A stretch of 64,000 nt of DNA from Candidatus Delongbacteria bacterium (GTDB taxonomy: Bacteria; CAIWAD01): assembly GCA_020634015.1 (NCBI GenBank), contig JACKCN010000005.1, forward strand, positions 186,001-250,000, written 5' to 3'. A program made the translations under genes and the position numbers. Positions 1 through 7,392 of the stretch are shown here, one piece after another (positions within the stretch are counted from its first letter, which is position 1; every line of letters starts with the position of its first letter). Below the pieces are notes generated by a model, which searched no databases, had not been told where the DNA came from, and worked only from the letters and a program-made list of their open reading frames with translations.

Positions 1-1045
1 TGCTGGCGATGCGGCCACCCAGCAGATTGCCGGGCTGGTTTGGCCCCCCCGCGTGATTCCCTTCCACAAGCAGATGCTCGATCGTACCCGTGTAGATGTT
101 GGCAAGTTCATCCCGCGGGCATTCCAGCTCGACGACGTCGTACCCTGCCGTCGAGTTGCCGATGACGCGGACGCTGTCAATGTGAACACCCTGACCGTGA
201 ATCTGCAGCATGCTGACAGGCCCGTTGCCGGTGTAGAGATTGTCGTGAAAGTGGACATTCTTCACGGTACCGCGACCTATCCCAAGTTGCAGGTTTGGGG
301 GATAACTACTTATCAAGTTCTGTGCTTCAAAGCCATCGATGAAATTGTACGCTCTTCCGCCAAAATCAGTGGCAAAGACCGGTGTTTGGTAGCCATGGAC
401 AAGTACATCGTTGACCCATGCCGAGTCCGTCGAAATGAACGATCCAGCACTTCCATTGTCACCGGTTCCATCACACACAAGCGAGTCTACTTGAAGACTC
501 AGATCAAGATCAACACGGACGTTTCTATCTGTGCCAGCCGCACCATTCTTGATCAGGATGTTGCGCATCTTCAATCGTTTGAATGCTGCACGCAATCGCA
601 ACACAGGGGCCGAGGCTGAGGGACCGCCACCAGAAACAGTATGTCCTCTGAATATGATGTGTGCCAACTCCAGACAGGATTCTTCCATTCCGAAGATTCC
701 ACCGGCCATGTCGGTGCCGGCACCATTCTGGACAACTAGGCCATCCAGCCGAATCCATTCCTGATCCGTGTCCGGAATCACCAGACAGGTCCCGTTGTGG
801 CCGCCATCCAGGATCGTCTCCAGCCAGTCTGCGGAATCCCTTGTGGCCGGGTAGTGGCTCATCAGGGTGATGCCATGGCCGGGGGCGGTCAGGTGTTCGA
901 AGTACGTCCCGCGCTCGACGAGCACGGTGTCACCGGAGGTGCTGGCGTCAAAGGCGGACTGGATGGTGGGTTGGTCGCCGGGCACGCCGATGATCGCGGC
1001 ATCAGCGGAAGTGGCAAGCAGCAGGCACAGTATGATTCGAAGCAT
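1..1045 (-). CDS. Secreted right-handed beta-helix protein, 5' part only
   Basis: The reading frame is open from an ATG at 1045 down to the left edge of the window, so about 348 N-terminal residues are present and the stop lies outside. A GAGAGG ribosome binding site sits 6 bases before the ATG. The first 16 or so residues (MLRIILCLLLATSADA) are a signal peptide. Then comes the motif VPGDQPTIQSAFDAS..GDTVLVERGTYFE, typical of the first coils of pectin-lyase-like parallel beta-helix proteins. The remainder alternates short hydrophobic strands with N/G/D turns, as expected for helix rungs. Such proteins in FCB-type bacteria usually carry a C-terminal sorting domain, but that end is not visible. 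Substrate unknown. The start and secretion are well supported; the fold is an inference from motif and repeat texture. Confidence 0.8.
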   Translation of the reverse strand, partial: MLRIILCLLLATSADAAIIGVPGDQPTIQSAFDASTSGDTVLVERGTYFEHLTAPGHGITLMSHYPATRDSADWLETILDGGHNGTCLVIPDTDQEWIRLDGLVVQNGAGTDMAGGIFGMEESCLELAHIIFRGHTVSGGGPSASAPVLRLRAAFKRLKMRNILIKNGAAGTDRNVRVDLDLSLQVDSLVCDGTGDNGSAGSFISTDSAWVNDVLVHGYQTPVFATDFGGRAYNFIDGFEAQNLISSYPPNLQLGIGRGTVKNVHFHDNLYTGNGPVSMLQIHGQGVHIDSVRVIGNSTAGYDVVELECPRDELANIYTGTIEHLLVEGNHAGGPNQPGNLLGGRIAS

Positions 1046-1164
1046 GGGCGGCCTCTCGCGGGCGATGGCATCGGCCAAAGAAAATGGTGCGCCCAGTTTA
1101 GCGAAAGGTTGGCGGCGTGGGCAGGATTTTCGTCCAGCTGGCAGATTCCGTGCAGGAGACAGAA

Positions 1165-1230
1165 GCCGCCCGCAGGGCAAGATTCGTGCAGCCGCGGGGA
1201 GCATGCCCAAAGCGACGCTTTGGGGTGATT
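1165..1230. repeat. 66-bp direct repeat, copy A, with REP-like palindrome
   Basis: This 66-base stretch recurs at 1969-2034 in the same orientation with only two mismatches. The two copies flank the transposase gene at 1391-1819. Its right part (1206-1224) is a perfect palindrome with 9-base arms, CCCAAAGCG-A-CGCTTTGGG. Palindromes bracketing an IS200-like Y1 transposase are the hallmark of REP elements mobilised by REP-associated tyrosine transposases. Confidence 0.85.
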
Positions 1231-1231
1231 G

Positions 1232-1348
1232 CCCCACCCATGGACACGGTGCCCGGCCAATGGGTGGGGTGCCGGAGGTGCAGGAGGGATTGGTCGTGCT
1301 CCACCCAAAGCGTTGCTTTGGGCTGACGAAACAGTGCCCCTTCGGGGC
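1232..1348. repeat. Cluster of three further palindromes 3' of the transposase gene
   Basis: Three hairpin-forming units lie between repeat copy A and the transposase stop. They are CCCCACCCAT (1232-1241) pairing with ATGGGTGGGG (1260-1269), CCCAAAGC-GTT-GCTTTGGG (1304-1322), which is a variant of the palindrome inside the 66-bp repeat, and GCCCC-TTC-GGGGC (1336-1348). With copy A they fill most of the 345-base gap between the beta-helix gene and the transposase, and I see no gene there. They resemble a BIME-type cluster of REP units. Confidence 0.7.
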
Positions 1349-1390
1349 GGATTTGCTGCGCCTGTCCCACCTGATTGGCCATCATCCCCG

Positions 1391-1819
1391 TCAAATGGGC
1401 ATATCCAAAGAATCGAACCAAGCCAGTTCCTGTTCGGCGGTGGAGTTCCGATGGTGCTGTTCCTGATTGTCTATGTACCGTCGAACCTTGCACAAGTTCG
1501 TTGGTGACACAGAATAGGCCCCATAACCATGTTGCCATGCAAAGCAAGCCAGGTCGGCCGACTGGGACTTTACCCATCGAGATGAAGAGGTCTTGACCAG
1601 CATGACCAGGTCACACAGGGCCATTGTCTGCCCAAGACCGAACAGAATGTGCACATGGTCGGCTACCCCATTGATGCACAGTGGTTTGCAGTTTGATTTC
1701 TCGATGATGGAGTAGATGTATCCAAACAGCTTCTTGCGAAGTTCCTTGCGGATAAGCGGAGCCCTGTTCCTGGTTGAGAAAACGAGATGCACATAGTTAC
1801 GAACCTGAGACTGTCCCAT
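1391..1819 (-). CDS. IS200-like / REP-associated tyrosine transposase (Y1 family)
   Basis: A 142-residue single-domain Y1 transposase. The N-terminus MGQSQVRNYVHLVFSTRNR is the usual opening of the family. The HUH metal-binding motif is in VADHVHILFGL, followed by the conserved lysine helix (LVMLVKTSSSRWVK), the WQHGYGAYSVS segment, and YIDNQEQHH, which should carry the nucleophilic tyrosine. Relatives are about 150 residues and usually end in a YDERY-like tail. Here the tail after HHRNST is short and divergent, so the last few residues may be lost. The enzyme cuts and joins single-stranded DNA at palindromes. It stands alone with no TnpB, and the palindrome-bearing repeats on both sides (1165-1348 and 1969-2401) suggest a REP-associated type rather than a classical IS200. 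The assignment to the Y1 superfamily is firm; REP-type versus IS200-type is inferred from context. Confidence 0.9.
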   Translation of the reverse strand: MGQSQVRNYVHLVFSTRNRAPLIRKELRKKLFGYIYSIIEKSNCKPLCINGVADHVHILFGLGQTMALCDLVMLVKTSSSRWVKSQSADLACFAWQHGYGAYSVSPTNLCKVRRYIDNQEQHHRNSTAEQELAWFDSLDMPI

Positions 1820-1968
1820 TAAATGCGTCTTTCTCCATCAAGTGCAGCCGATTGCGTCCCGTGACACCAACTTGTGATATCTGTCCTATCCCCGATAAAG
1901 TTTTGGGTTCCAGAGAACCATTCATGAGCCAAAAACAACATGCTCCAATGTCAGGGGAATCAAACAAA

Positions 1969-2034
1969 GCCGCTCGCAGGGCAAGATTTGTGCAGCCGCG
2001 GGGAGCATGCCCAAAGCGACGCTTTGGGGTGATT
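1969..2034. repeat. 66-bp direct repeat, copy B, with REP-like palindrome
   Basis: Second copy of the repeat at 1165-1230, differing at two positions. The perfect palindrome CCCAAAGCG-A-CGCTTTGGG is at 2010-2028. It lies 150 bases upstream of the transposase start, so the two copies bracket the gene as an element of about 870 bases. Confidence 0.85.
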
Positions 2035-2466
2035 CATGGCACACACATCACGCTTCGGTTCACCCGCGTCCGCCCGTGGATTCCCACACAACCCGGATTG
2101 CGCCGGGACGATTTTCGTGACGCTACAGATGCGGTGGCTTCATCCGGGCTACCGCACTGTGTGACGCTCCCCCGCGTCCGCCCGTGGATTCCCCACGGGC
2201 TAGTTATGTGTGATGCCCCATTCGGGGCTTGGCAGGCAGCGATCGTGTACCGAGGCGAAGCCAGAATTCCTTCCATCGCGCAGCGGGGGAAGGCCTGCCG
2301 AAGGCAGGGGGGATGGGGGCCATGGGCGATGTGCCACAAAGGGGCGGGGATCAGATTGGGTGGCTCGTGTAACAGCAAGGGATCCCCGCCTGCGCGGGGA
2401 TGACGAGTATGACGGCATCGGGTCTGCCGACATCGAGTCTGGCAGTGACGAGGCTGTGAATGACCC
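2035..2466. repeat. Repeat-rich spacer without a gene
   Basis: No credible reading frame. It contains a 23-base direct repeat (2063-2085 and 2171-2193; core CGCGTCCGCCCGTGGATTCC). The second copy continues into a hairpin, CCCGTGG-N5-CCACGGG (2181-2199). A further inverted unit, GCCTGCC-GAA-GGCAGG, lies near 2295-2310. The palindrome ATCCCCGC-CTGC-GCGGGGAT is at 2382-2401. When translated this last unit gives the spurious RHPRAGGDP-like peptide seen around a very widespread intergenic repeat. It could also act as the 3' hairpin of the minus-strand gene that ends at 2467. Confidence 0.7.
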
Positions 2467-5400
2467 TCACCGCAGCAGCACGATCTTCCTTGCGTCGCGG
2501 AAGCCGTTCCCTTCCAGACTGAGCAGGTACACGCCGCTGGCCAGATCGGAGCAGTCCAGCGCGATCCGGAGCGTGCCGGGGGTCTGGCTGCCCGAGAGCA
2601 GGGTCCTGACGCGCTGGCCCTGCAGATTGTAGACATGCAGGCTGAAGGGCCGGGCGTCGGGCACGGTCAGTTCGATGGTGGTCATGGGATTGAAGGGATT
2701 GGGCCAGATCCGGCCCAGACTGAAGTCGTGTGGCGTCTCGACGGGTTGCCCGGGTCGCACGTCCACGTTGCCCACGGCCAGGCTGACGGGAATCTCGAAA
2801 CTCTGCTCGGCCGCGTTGAGGATGATCCGGGCCTGGTAGAGTCCCTCGGCCAGCAGGACACCCATGGGGCTGTTGTTGGCCAGCACCGGAATCGCCACGG
2901 TCTGCTGCGCGCCCAGCAATCCGCTGGTCGTGCCAAGCTCGAGCCATCCGGGTGGTGTGATCCGTACCGCGAAATGGCTGCGGGAGATCTGCATGTGGCG
3001 AACCGCGAATCCCTGCGCGGGCTCGGGGCCCTGCAGGCCGATGGTGCCCGAGTCGCTCAGCGGATTGTTGCCGCTCATCTCGCCGTACTGCAGCGTGATG
3101 CGGCCATTGTTCTCAAGAATGATCTGGAAGGTGAAGGGGCCGCCGGACAGGTTCGGGGAGCTGTGCGGGGCATTCACCCAGGACACGATCAGGCTGTCGG
3201 GGCGATGGCTGCGGAAGACGTGACCGGAGAGATCCGTGTTCTGCAGCAGGTCGTCCCACCAGCCGCAGATGGCATTGTCGGGCGCCAGTGAGTTGGGCAG
3301 ACCCACCGCATTGTTCCAGTGGTTGGCGTTGTCGGTGAAGCTGATGTAGCCATTGGGATTGATGTACAGGCTGTCGTGGGTCAGGCCGTAATAGCGGAAG
3401 TCGAAACCGATGGCGAAGGGACCCACGCCCGAGTCGTTCAGTTGAAAGTCCACGAGCAGCGCCTCGGCGTCGGGGGTGACCCAGTGGACGGCCGGGCCGC
3501 CCGCCTCCTCGCTGTCCACCCAGCGGTAGCCGTAGACATCGGGACCCCCGGCGTCGCGGCTGTCAGCCGGGCGAGCGGGCGACGAGATCCAGTCCGTGTC
3601 GAACTCGATGCGCGCGCTCCATGTCATCAGGCCGCCGCCAAGATTGTGCAGGTGCAGGGTGTCGCTGGCCGTTTCGTCGGCCAGATCGCTCATCGCGAAG
3701 TCCAGCGCGCTTTCCTGCGGAGCCGGTATGCCCTCGGAGCTGGCCTGGCGCTGGGTGCTGAAGCGGATCGCGCGGGTGCCCGTGATGGGGGTTGCGGTCG
3801 GGTCCCAGTGGTTGTAGTTCGTCAGGGTCAGCCCCTGGGTGCCCGTGTGATCCTCGAGCCCGATGGTGCAATAGGGAAAGTCCTGGGCGTTGCTCTGGTC
3901 GTTCTGGAACATGTTGTACTGGTAGATGAAGTCGCCATCGCCGCTGTCGGTCTGGTAGACGGCCGGGTCCAGCAGGAGCAGCTGGAAGGTGTTGGGGCCG
4001 CCCGTCGAATTGCCGCGCACGCGGTACCACTCCACCGCGAACATGTGGGATTCTTCCAGGTACTCCACGCAGACCTGGGCCCCGCCGGTGATCTTGTGGT
4101 CGTCCCACATCACGGCCAGCATGGGCTTGGGGCTGAGCGCGCCGGGCAGATAGTGGTTGCGGAACTCCGTTTCCAGATGGGCGTTGGACCCAAAACTGAC
4201 GAAGCCATTGGAGCACACGCTCATTTCCGTGTACGACACGCCGTACAGCGTGAAGGGGAAGGGCAGGTTCACCAGGGTCGCGTCGTCCTCTTCGTCGCCG
4301 TGATCGCTCAGATCAAGCACGGTGCCCGAGCCACCGGCATCGGGCGCGATCTCGAGCCAGCCGAACTCCATGCTCTGGTCGCCCTCGTCGTCATTCTCCC
4401 AGGCGTAGTAGCCGTATTCGTCGGGGCCCGTGGGTTCGTGGGGCACACCGGCCCCGCAGCGCACGGGTACCACGAAGCTGCCATGGAGGCCCAGCGGACT
4501 GCTCCAGTCGATTCGCAGCATGCTGTTGTTGCCGGCGAAGGCCTCTTGGGCCACGCTCACCGGCACGACGAGCTGGTCGCTGCTCTCGCCCGCGGCAATG
4601 CTGAGTGTCACGGGAGTGCCCGGTGTGGAGAAGAGTGATTCGGCGGGGAAGGACGCGACGAGACTCAGCTCGGCACCGTCCAGATTGCCCGCATTGAGAA
4701 TCTGCAGTTGAAGGGAGCCGCTCTGGCCGGGCAGCAGGCTCGTGCCCGCCAGGTTGGGGCTGCCCAGTTCCAGCCGCGGAGTGCGCACATCGGCGATCAG
4801 CCGGTGGCGCACGCTGTTGCCGCCATCCCAGCTCAGGTCCAGATCCAGCCAGACCGGCTCGCCGCTGCTGACATCCGCGTCCAGCGTGAACAGGAAGGGG
4901 GTCGGCAGGCTGGCGCTCTGCCCGGCGGCGATGCTGGGCAGGCTGACGCTGCCCTGCTCAAGCGTGCCCGCTCCGGCGGGCAGGCTCAGGCTGAGAGTGG
5001 CCCCCGTGATGGCCGTGGCCAGGGGATTGGTCACGCTCAGGTCCAGACTGGTCTGGCTGCCGGGCAGCGCCCAGGCGTTGCCGCTACTCTGGTAGACAAG
5101 ATTGCTCAGCCCGGGAAGCGGCGCCGAACCGAGGGCCACATCCTGCAGCACGGGCACGCAATCGTCGTGGGTGGCGGTGATCCAGAGCGGGCTGGCGGCA
5201 TCCAGTTCGGGCAGGGCAAGTACCACCCGACCATCCGCCCCGGTGAGACCCAGCACTTGAAAGCCGTCGGGCTGGCTGGCGCAGACCACGGCGTTTTCGA
5301 CGGAGGCTCCGCCGGTGGTCTGAATGCGCAGCGCCACTCGCGTATCCCCAGCGGAGATGCTGGCGGGAGCCTCGCTGATCTGCAGCACATCGGGTTCGCC

Positions 5401-7101
5401 GACCCAGAGGTTCATGCCCGGGTCGCCCATCAGGTTGGCCCACTGGCTGAAGTTGGTCACGTTGGCGTCACCGGGCGGCAGGCTGCGCAGCAGTTCGTAC
5501 TTGCCACGGAACATGGCCGTGCCCACCTGGCGGATGCCCAGGTCCAGAATGGCATACCAGAAACCGCCGCAGACGATGTTGTTGTAGGCGGTGTGCGTCT
5601 CGATGGTGCAGAAGCCCATCGCGGCCGCCGCCCCGCCCTGTGTCACGGGATTGCCGGCCCGCAGGAAGGCTTCGGTGAAGGCGGGGTCCGCGCCCGCATT
5701 GAAATCGCCCGAGGCACAGGTGAAGATCACCGCGATCGGCGTGCGGCGGCCCTGGCTCATGTTCATGATCGTGTTGGTGCTCAGGTTCTCCATGCCGTAG
5801 ATGCCACGGTAGTTGTGGTAGCTGGTGCCCGAGCTGTACCAGTTGTAGACGTAACTGGGGCTGGCCGCGCAGAAGGCGGTGTCGATCTGGGTATAGCCGT
5901 AGCGGTCCACCAGGCTGAAGGCCGCGCTGCGGCTGAGCTGCGACATGCTGAGGCCGCAGTGTCCCACACCGGTCAGGAAGGAGGCCCGGTGCAGCCAGTT
6001 GGGATTGGCCAGGTCGGGGTTCTTCTCGTAGGCCAGGATCTTGTTGAAGATGGTGCTCAGGTGGGTCGCGCTGCGCGCCGTGATGCGCCCGGTCACCAGG
6101 TCGGCCAGCGCGTCGTTGCCGGCCACGGTGGCGTAGTAGTGGTCGTACTGGCTGGGGTGGGTGGGAGTCTGGAAGCTGCCCCCGTCGGAGTCCCCCACGA
6201 GCATCACATAGTCGGGAGGAGTATCGCCGTTGAACCGGGCCAGCACCGTGTTGCGGATGGCCGTGGTGGTCCAGCTGATGTCCGCGTCGGTGATCACCTC
6301 CATGTGGTGACCCTTGCGGAACTTCCACTCGAGCCAGTCCTGGAAGGGGCCATTGCTCAGTGCGCTGGCCGGCGTGAACACCAGATAGTTCAGCGGCCGC
6401 TCGGCCGTGTGCCAGCCGATCTCGCTCAGGGCGCCCTCGCTGGCCGGAGGAGCGATCAGCTCGTCGCCGACCAGTTGCGCCATCAGCGGACTGGATGGCA
6501 TGGGAGCCGTGATCTGGTTCAGCGGATTCTCGCCGGCGAAGTCGAGGGCCAGCTCCAGCGAAGCCAGCTCTTCCAGCTCGCCCGTGGTGGGGTTCCAGCG
6601 CAGGGGCGCCACGCTCAGCTGTACCACACGCTGGTCCCGCAGGATCATCGGCTCGCTGAGCGATACCGCCTGCTGCGGCCACCAGCCGTCCAGCGCGTAG
6701 ATCCCGGCATCCTCGATCCAGGGCAGCGGCAGTTCCGCCTCGACGTGCAGGCGTTCCTGCAGCGGGCGCACGCGTGTGGCATCCAGTGGGTGCCAGTCTT
6801 CGGCCAGCACTCTCAGGTTGGCTCCCGCGCGATCCGGAATGCGAACCAAGCGGTTCACCAGCGGCAGATCGGGAGCGCCCGCCTGCCCCAGCAGACCTTC
6901 GTGTTCCAGCCTGAAGATCGACTGGCCATCGATGTCTTCCACGCTGGGCAGGGGAAACTGCAGGCTGAGCTGAAGTCCACTCTCGGCAGCGGCCCAATCG
7001 GCCTGCTGACTGACCGTTCCGGTCTGTGATGTGTATCCGGCGAGCGGCAGGCACAAGAGTGCACCCAGCCGCATCATCTGCCGCCATGAGATGTGAGTCA
7101 C
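2467..7101 (-). CDS. C25 (gingipain-like) family giant secreted protein with sorting domain, paralog 1
   Basis: A 1544-residue protein. I place the start at the GTG at 7101 because GGAAGGA lies 7 bases upstream and the same arrangement precedes the next paralog; an ATG at 7077 is an alternative. Order: signal peptide (MRLGALLCLPLAGYT), C25 propeptide-like region (about 30-235), C25 catalytic-like domain (about 245-620) with the nucleophile-type motif FTCASGDF (Cys462), then Ig-like segments. Two WDD-containing nidogen-like modules follow (VCSNGFVSFG near 962 and YINPNGYISF near 1245). The last 80 residues are a type IX-like sorting domain (WPNPFNPMTTIEL ... LASGVYLLSLE ... KIVLLR). Where canonical C25 enzymes have GHG after an NY motif, this protein reads NYRGIYG (Ile434), so the catalytic histidine is not where expected. 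Probably exported and surface-bound or released. A peptidase role is inferred from family; activity is uncertain. Confidence 0.88.
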   Translation of the reverse strand: MTHISWRQMMRLGALLCLPLAGYTSQTGTVSQQADWAAAESGLQLSLQFPLPSVEDIDGQSIFRLEHEGLLGQAGAPDLPLVNRLVRIPDRAGANLRVLAEDWHPLDATRVRPLQERLHVEAELPLPWIEDAGIYALDGWWPQQAVSLSEPMILRDQRVVQLSVAPLRWNPTTGELEELASLELALDFAGENPLNQITAPMPSSPLMAQLVGDELIAPPASEGALSEIGWHTAERPLNYLVFTPASALSNGPFQDWLEWKFRKGHHMEVITDADISWTTTAIRNTVLARFNGDTPPDYVMLVGDSDGGSFQTPTHPSQYDHYYATVAGNDALADLVTGRITARSATHLSTIFNKILAYEKNPDLANPNWLHRASFLTGVGHCGLSMSQLSRSAAFSLVDRYGYTQIDTAFCAASPSYVYNWYSSGTSYHNYRGIYGMENLSTNTIMNMSQGRRTPIAVIFTCASGDFNAGADPAFTEAFLRAGNPVTQGGAAAAMGFCTIETHTAYNNIVCGGFWYAILDLGIRQVGTAMFRGKYELLRSLPPGDANVTNFSQWANLMGDPGMNLWVGEPDVLQISEAPASISAGDTRVALRIQTTGGASVENAVVCASQPDGFQVLGLTGADGRVVLALPELDAASPLWITATHDDCVPVLQDVALGSAPLPGLSNLVYQSSGNAWALPGSQTSLDLSVTNPLATAITGATLSLSLPAGAGTLEQGSVSLPSIAAGQSASLPTPFLFTLDADVSSGEPVWLDLDLSWDGGNSVRHRLIADVRTPRLELGSPNLAGTSLLPGQSGSLQLQILNAGNLDGAELSLVASFPAESLFSTPGTPVTLSIAAGESSDQLVVPVSVAQEAFAGNNSMLRIDWSSPLGLHGSFVVPVRCGAGVPHEPTGPDEYGYYAWENDDEGDQSMEFGWLEIAPDAGGSGTVLDLSDHGDEEDDATLVNLPFPFTLYGVSYTEMSVCSNGFVSFGSNAHLETEFRNHYLPGALSPKPMLAVMWDDHKITGGAQVCVEYLEESHMFAVEWYRVRGNSTGGPNTFQLLLLDPAVYQTDSGDGDFIYQYNMFQNDQSNAQDFPYCTIGLEDHTGTQGLTLTNYNHWDPTATPITGTRAIRFSTQRQASSEGIPAPQESALDFAMSDLADETASDTLHLHNLGGGLMTWSARIEFDTDWISSPARPADSRDAGGPDVYGYRWVDSEEAGGPAVHWVTPDAEALLVDFQLNDSGVGPFAIGFDFRYYGLTHDSLYINPNGYISFTDNANHWNNAVGLPNSLAPDNAICGWWDDLLQNTDLSGHVFRSHRPDSLIVSWVNAPHSSPNLSGGPFTFQIILENNGRITLQYGEMSGNNPLSDSGTIGLQGPEPAQGFAVRHMQISRSHFAVRITPPGWLELGTTSGLLGAQQTVAIPVLANNSPMGVLLAEGLYQARIILNAAEQSFEIPVSLAVGNVDVRPGQPVETPHDFSLGRIWPNPFNPMTTIELTVPDARPFSLHVYNLQGQRVRTLLSGSQTPGTLRIALDCSDLASGVYLLSLEGNGFRDARKIVLLR

Positions 7102-7339
7102 CAATGGATCCTTCCAGGGTACGGCGCCCGGAACACGCCGGTTTGACAAGCATCGGACTGTTTCGCGCAGGGCGGACCATTCATGCGAATGGCCGTGCGG
7201 CGCTGGCCGACCCCGTCCATTATTGTATGGGTCCGGAAGTGGGCGCCAACAGTTTGCATATCGCCAAGCTGGCATCCAAGCTGAGCAGCCTTGGTTGGAA
7301 ATTCGCTGGCGGCCCCGGGATGTCACCCTGTGGAAAGAA
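7102..7339. other. Spacer with relic of a paralog 3' end
   Basis: No gene. Positions 7123-7156 match 12073-12106, which is the end of the third paralog plus the spacer before the second, at 28 of 34 bases. In the matching frame the sequence reads like the ...MLVK end of a sorting domain with its stop codon lost. This indicates that a C25-type gene once ended directly in front of paralog 1. Confidence 0.6.
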
Positions 7340-7371
7340 AAAGCGCCCCGCAGTCTCCCGCGGGGCGCTTT
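7340..7371 (-). terminator. Intrinsic terminator of C25 paralog 2
   Basis: AAAGCGCCCCGC pairs with GCGGGGCGCTTT across an 8-base loop (12-bp stem), followed on the minus strand by TTTCTTTCC. It starts about 20 bases after the stop at 7393. Confidence 0.9.
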
Positions 7372-7392
7372 CGATTGGACTGTCCGCCGGGC

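Noticed and set aside
1206..1224. The 19-base palindrome as a terminator for the transposase gene
   Set aside because: No U-tract follows on either strand, and the same unit occurs upstream of the gene inside the direct repeat, which fits a REP unit better.
7102..7326. N-terminal extension of C25 paralog 1 up to 7326
   Set aside because: The extra 75 residues precede the signal peptide and correspond to the spacer and relic sequence. The GTG at 7101 has a good ribosome binding site shared with paralog 2.
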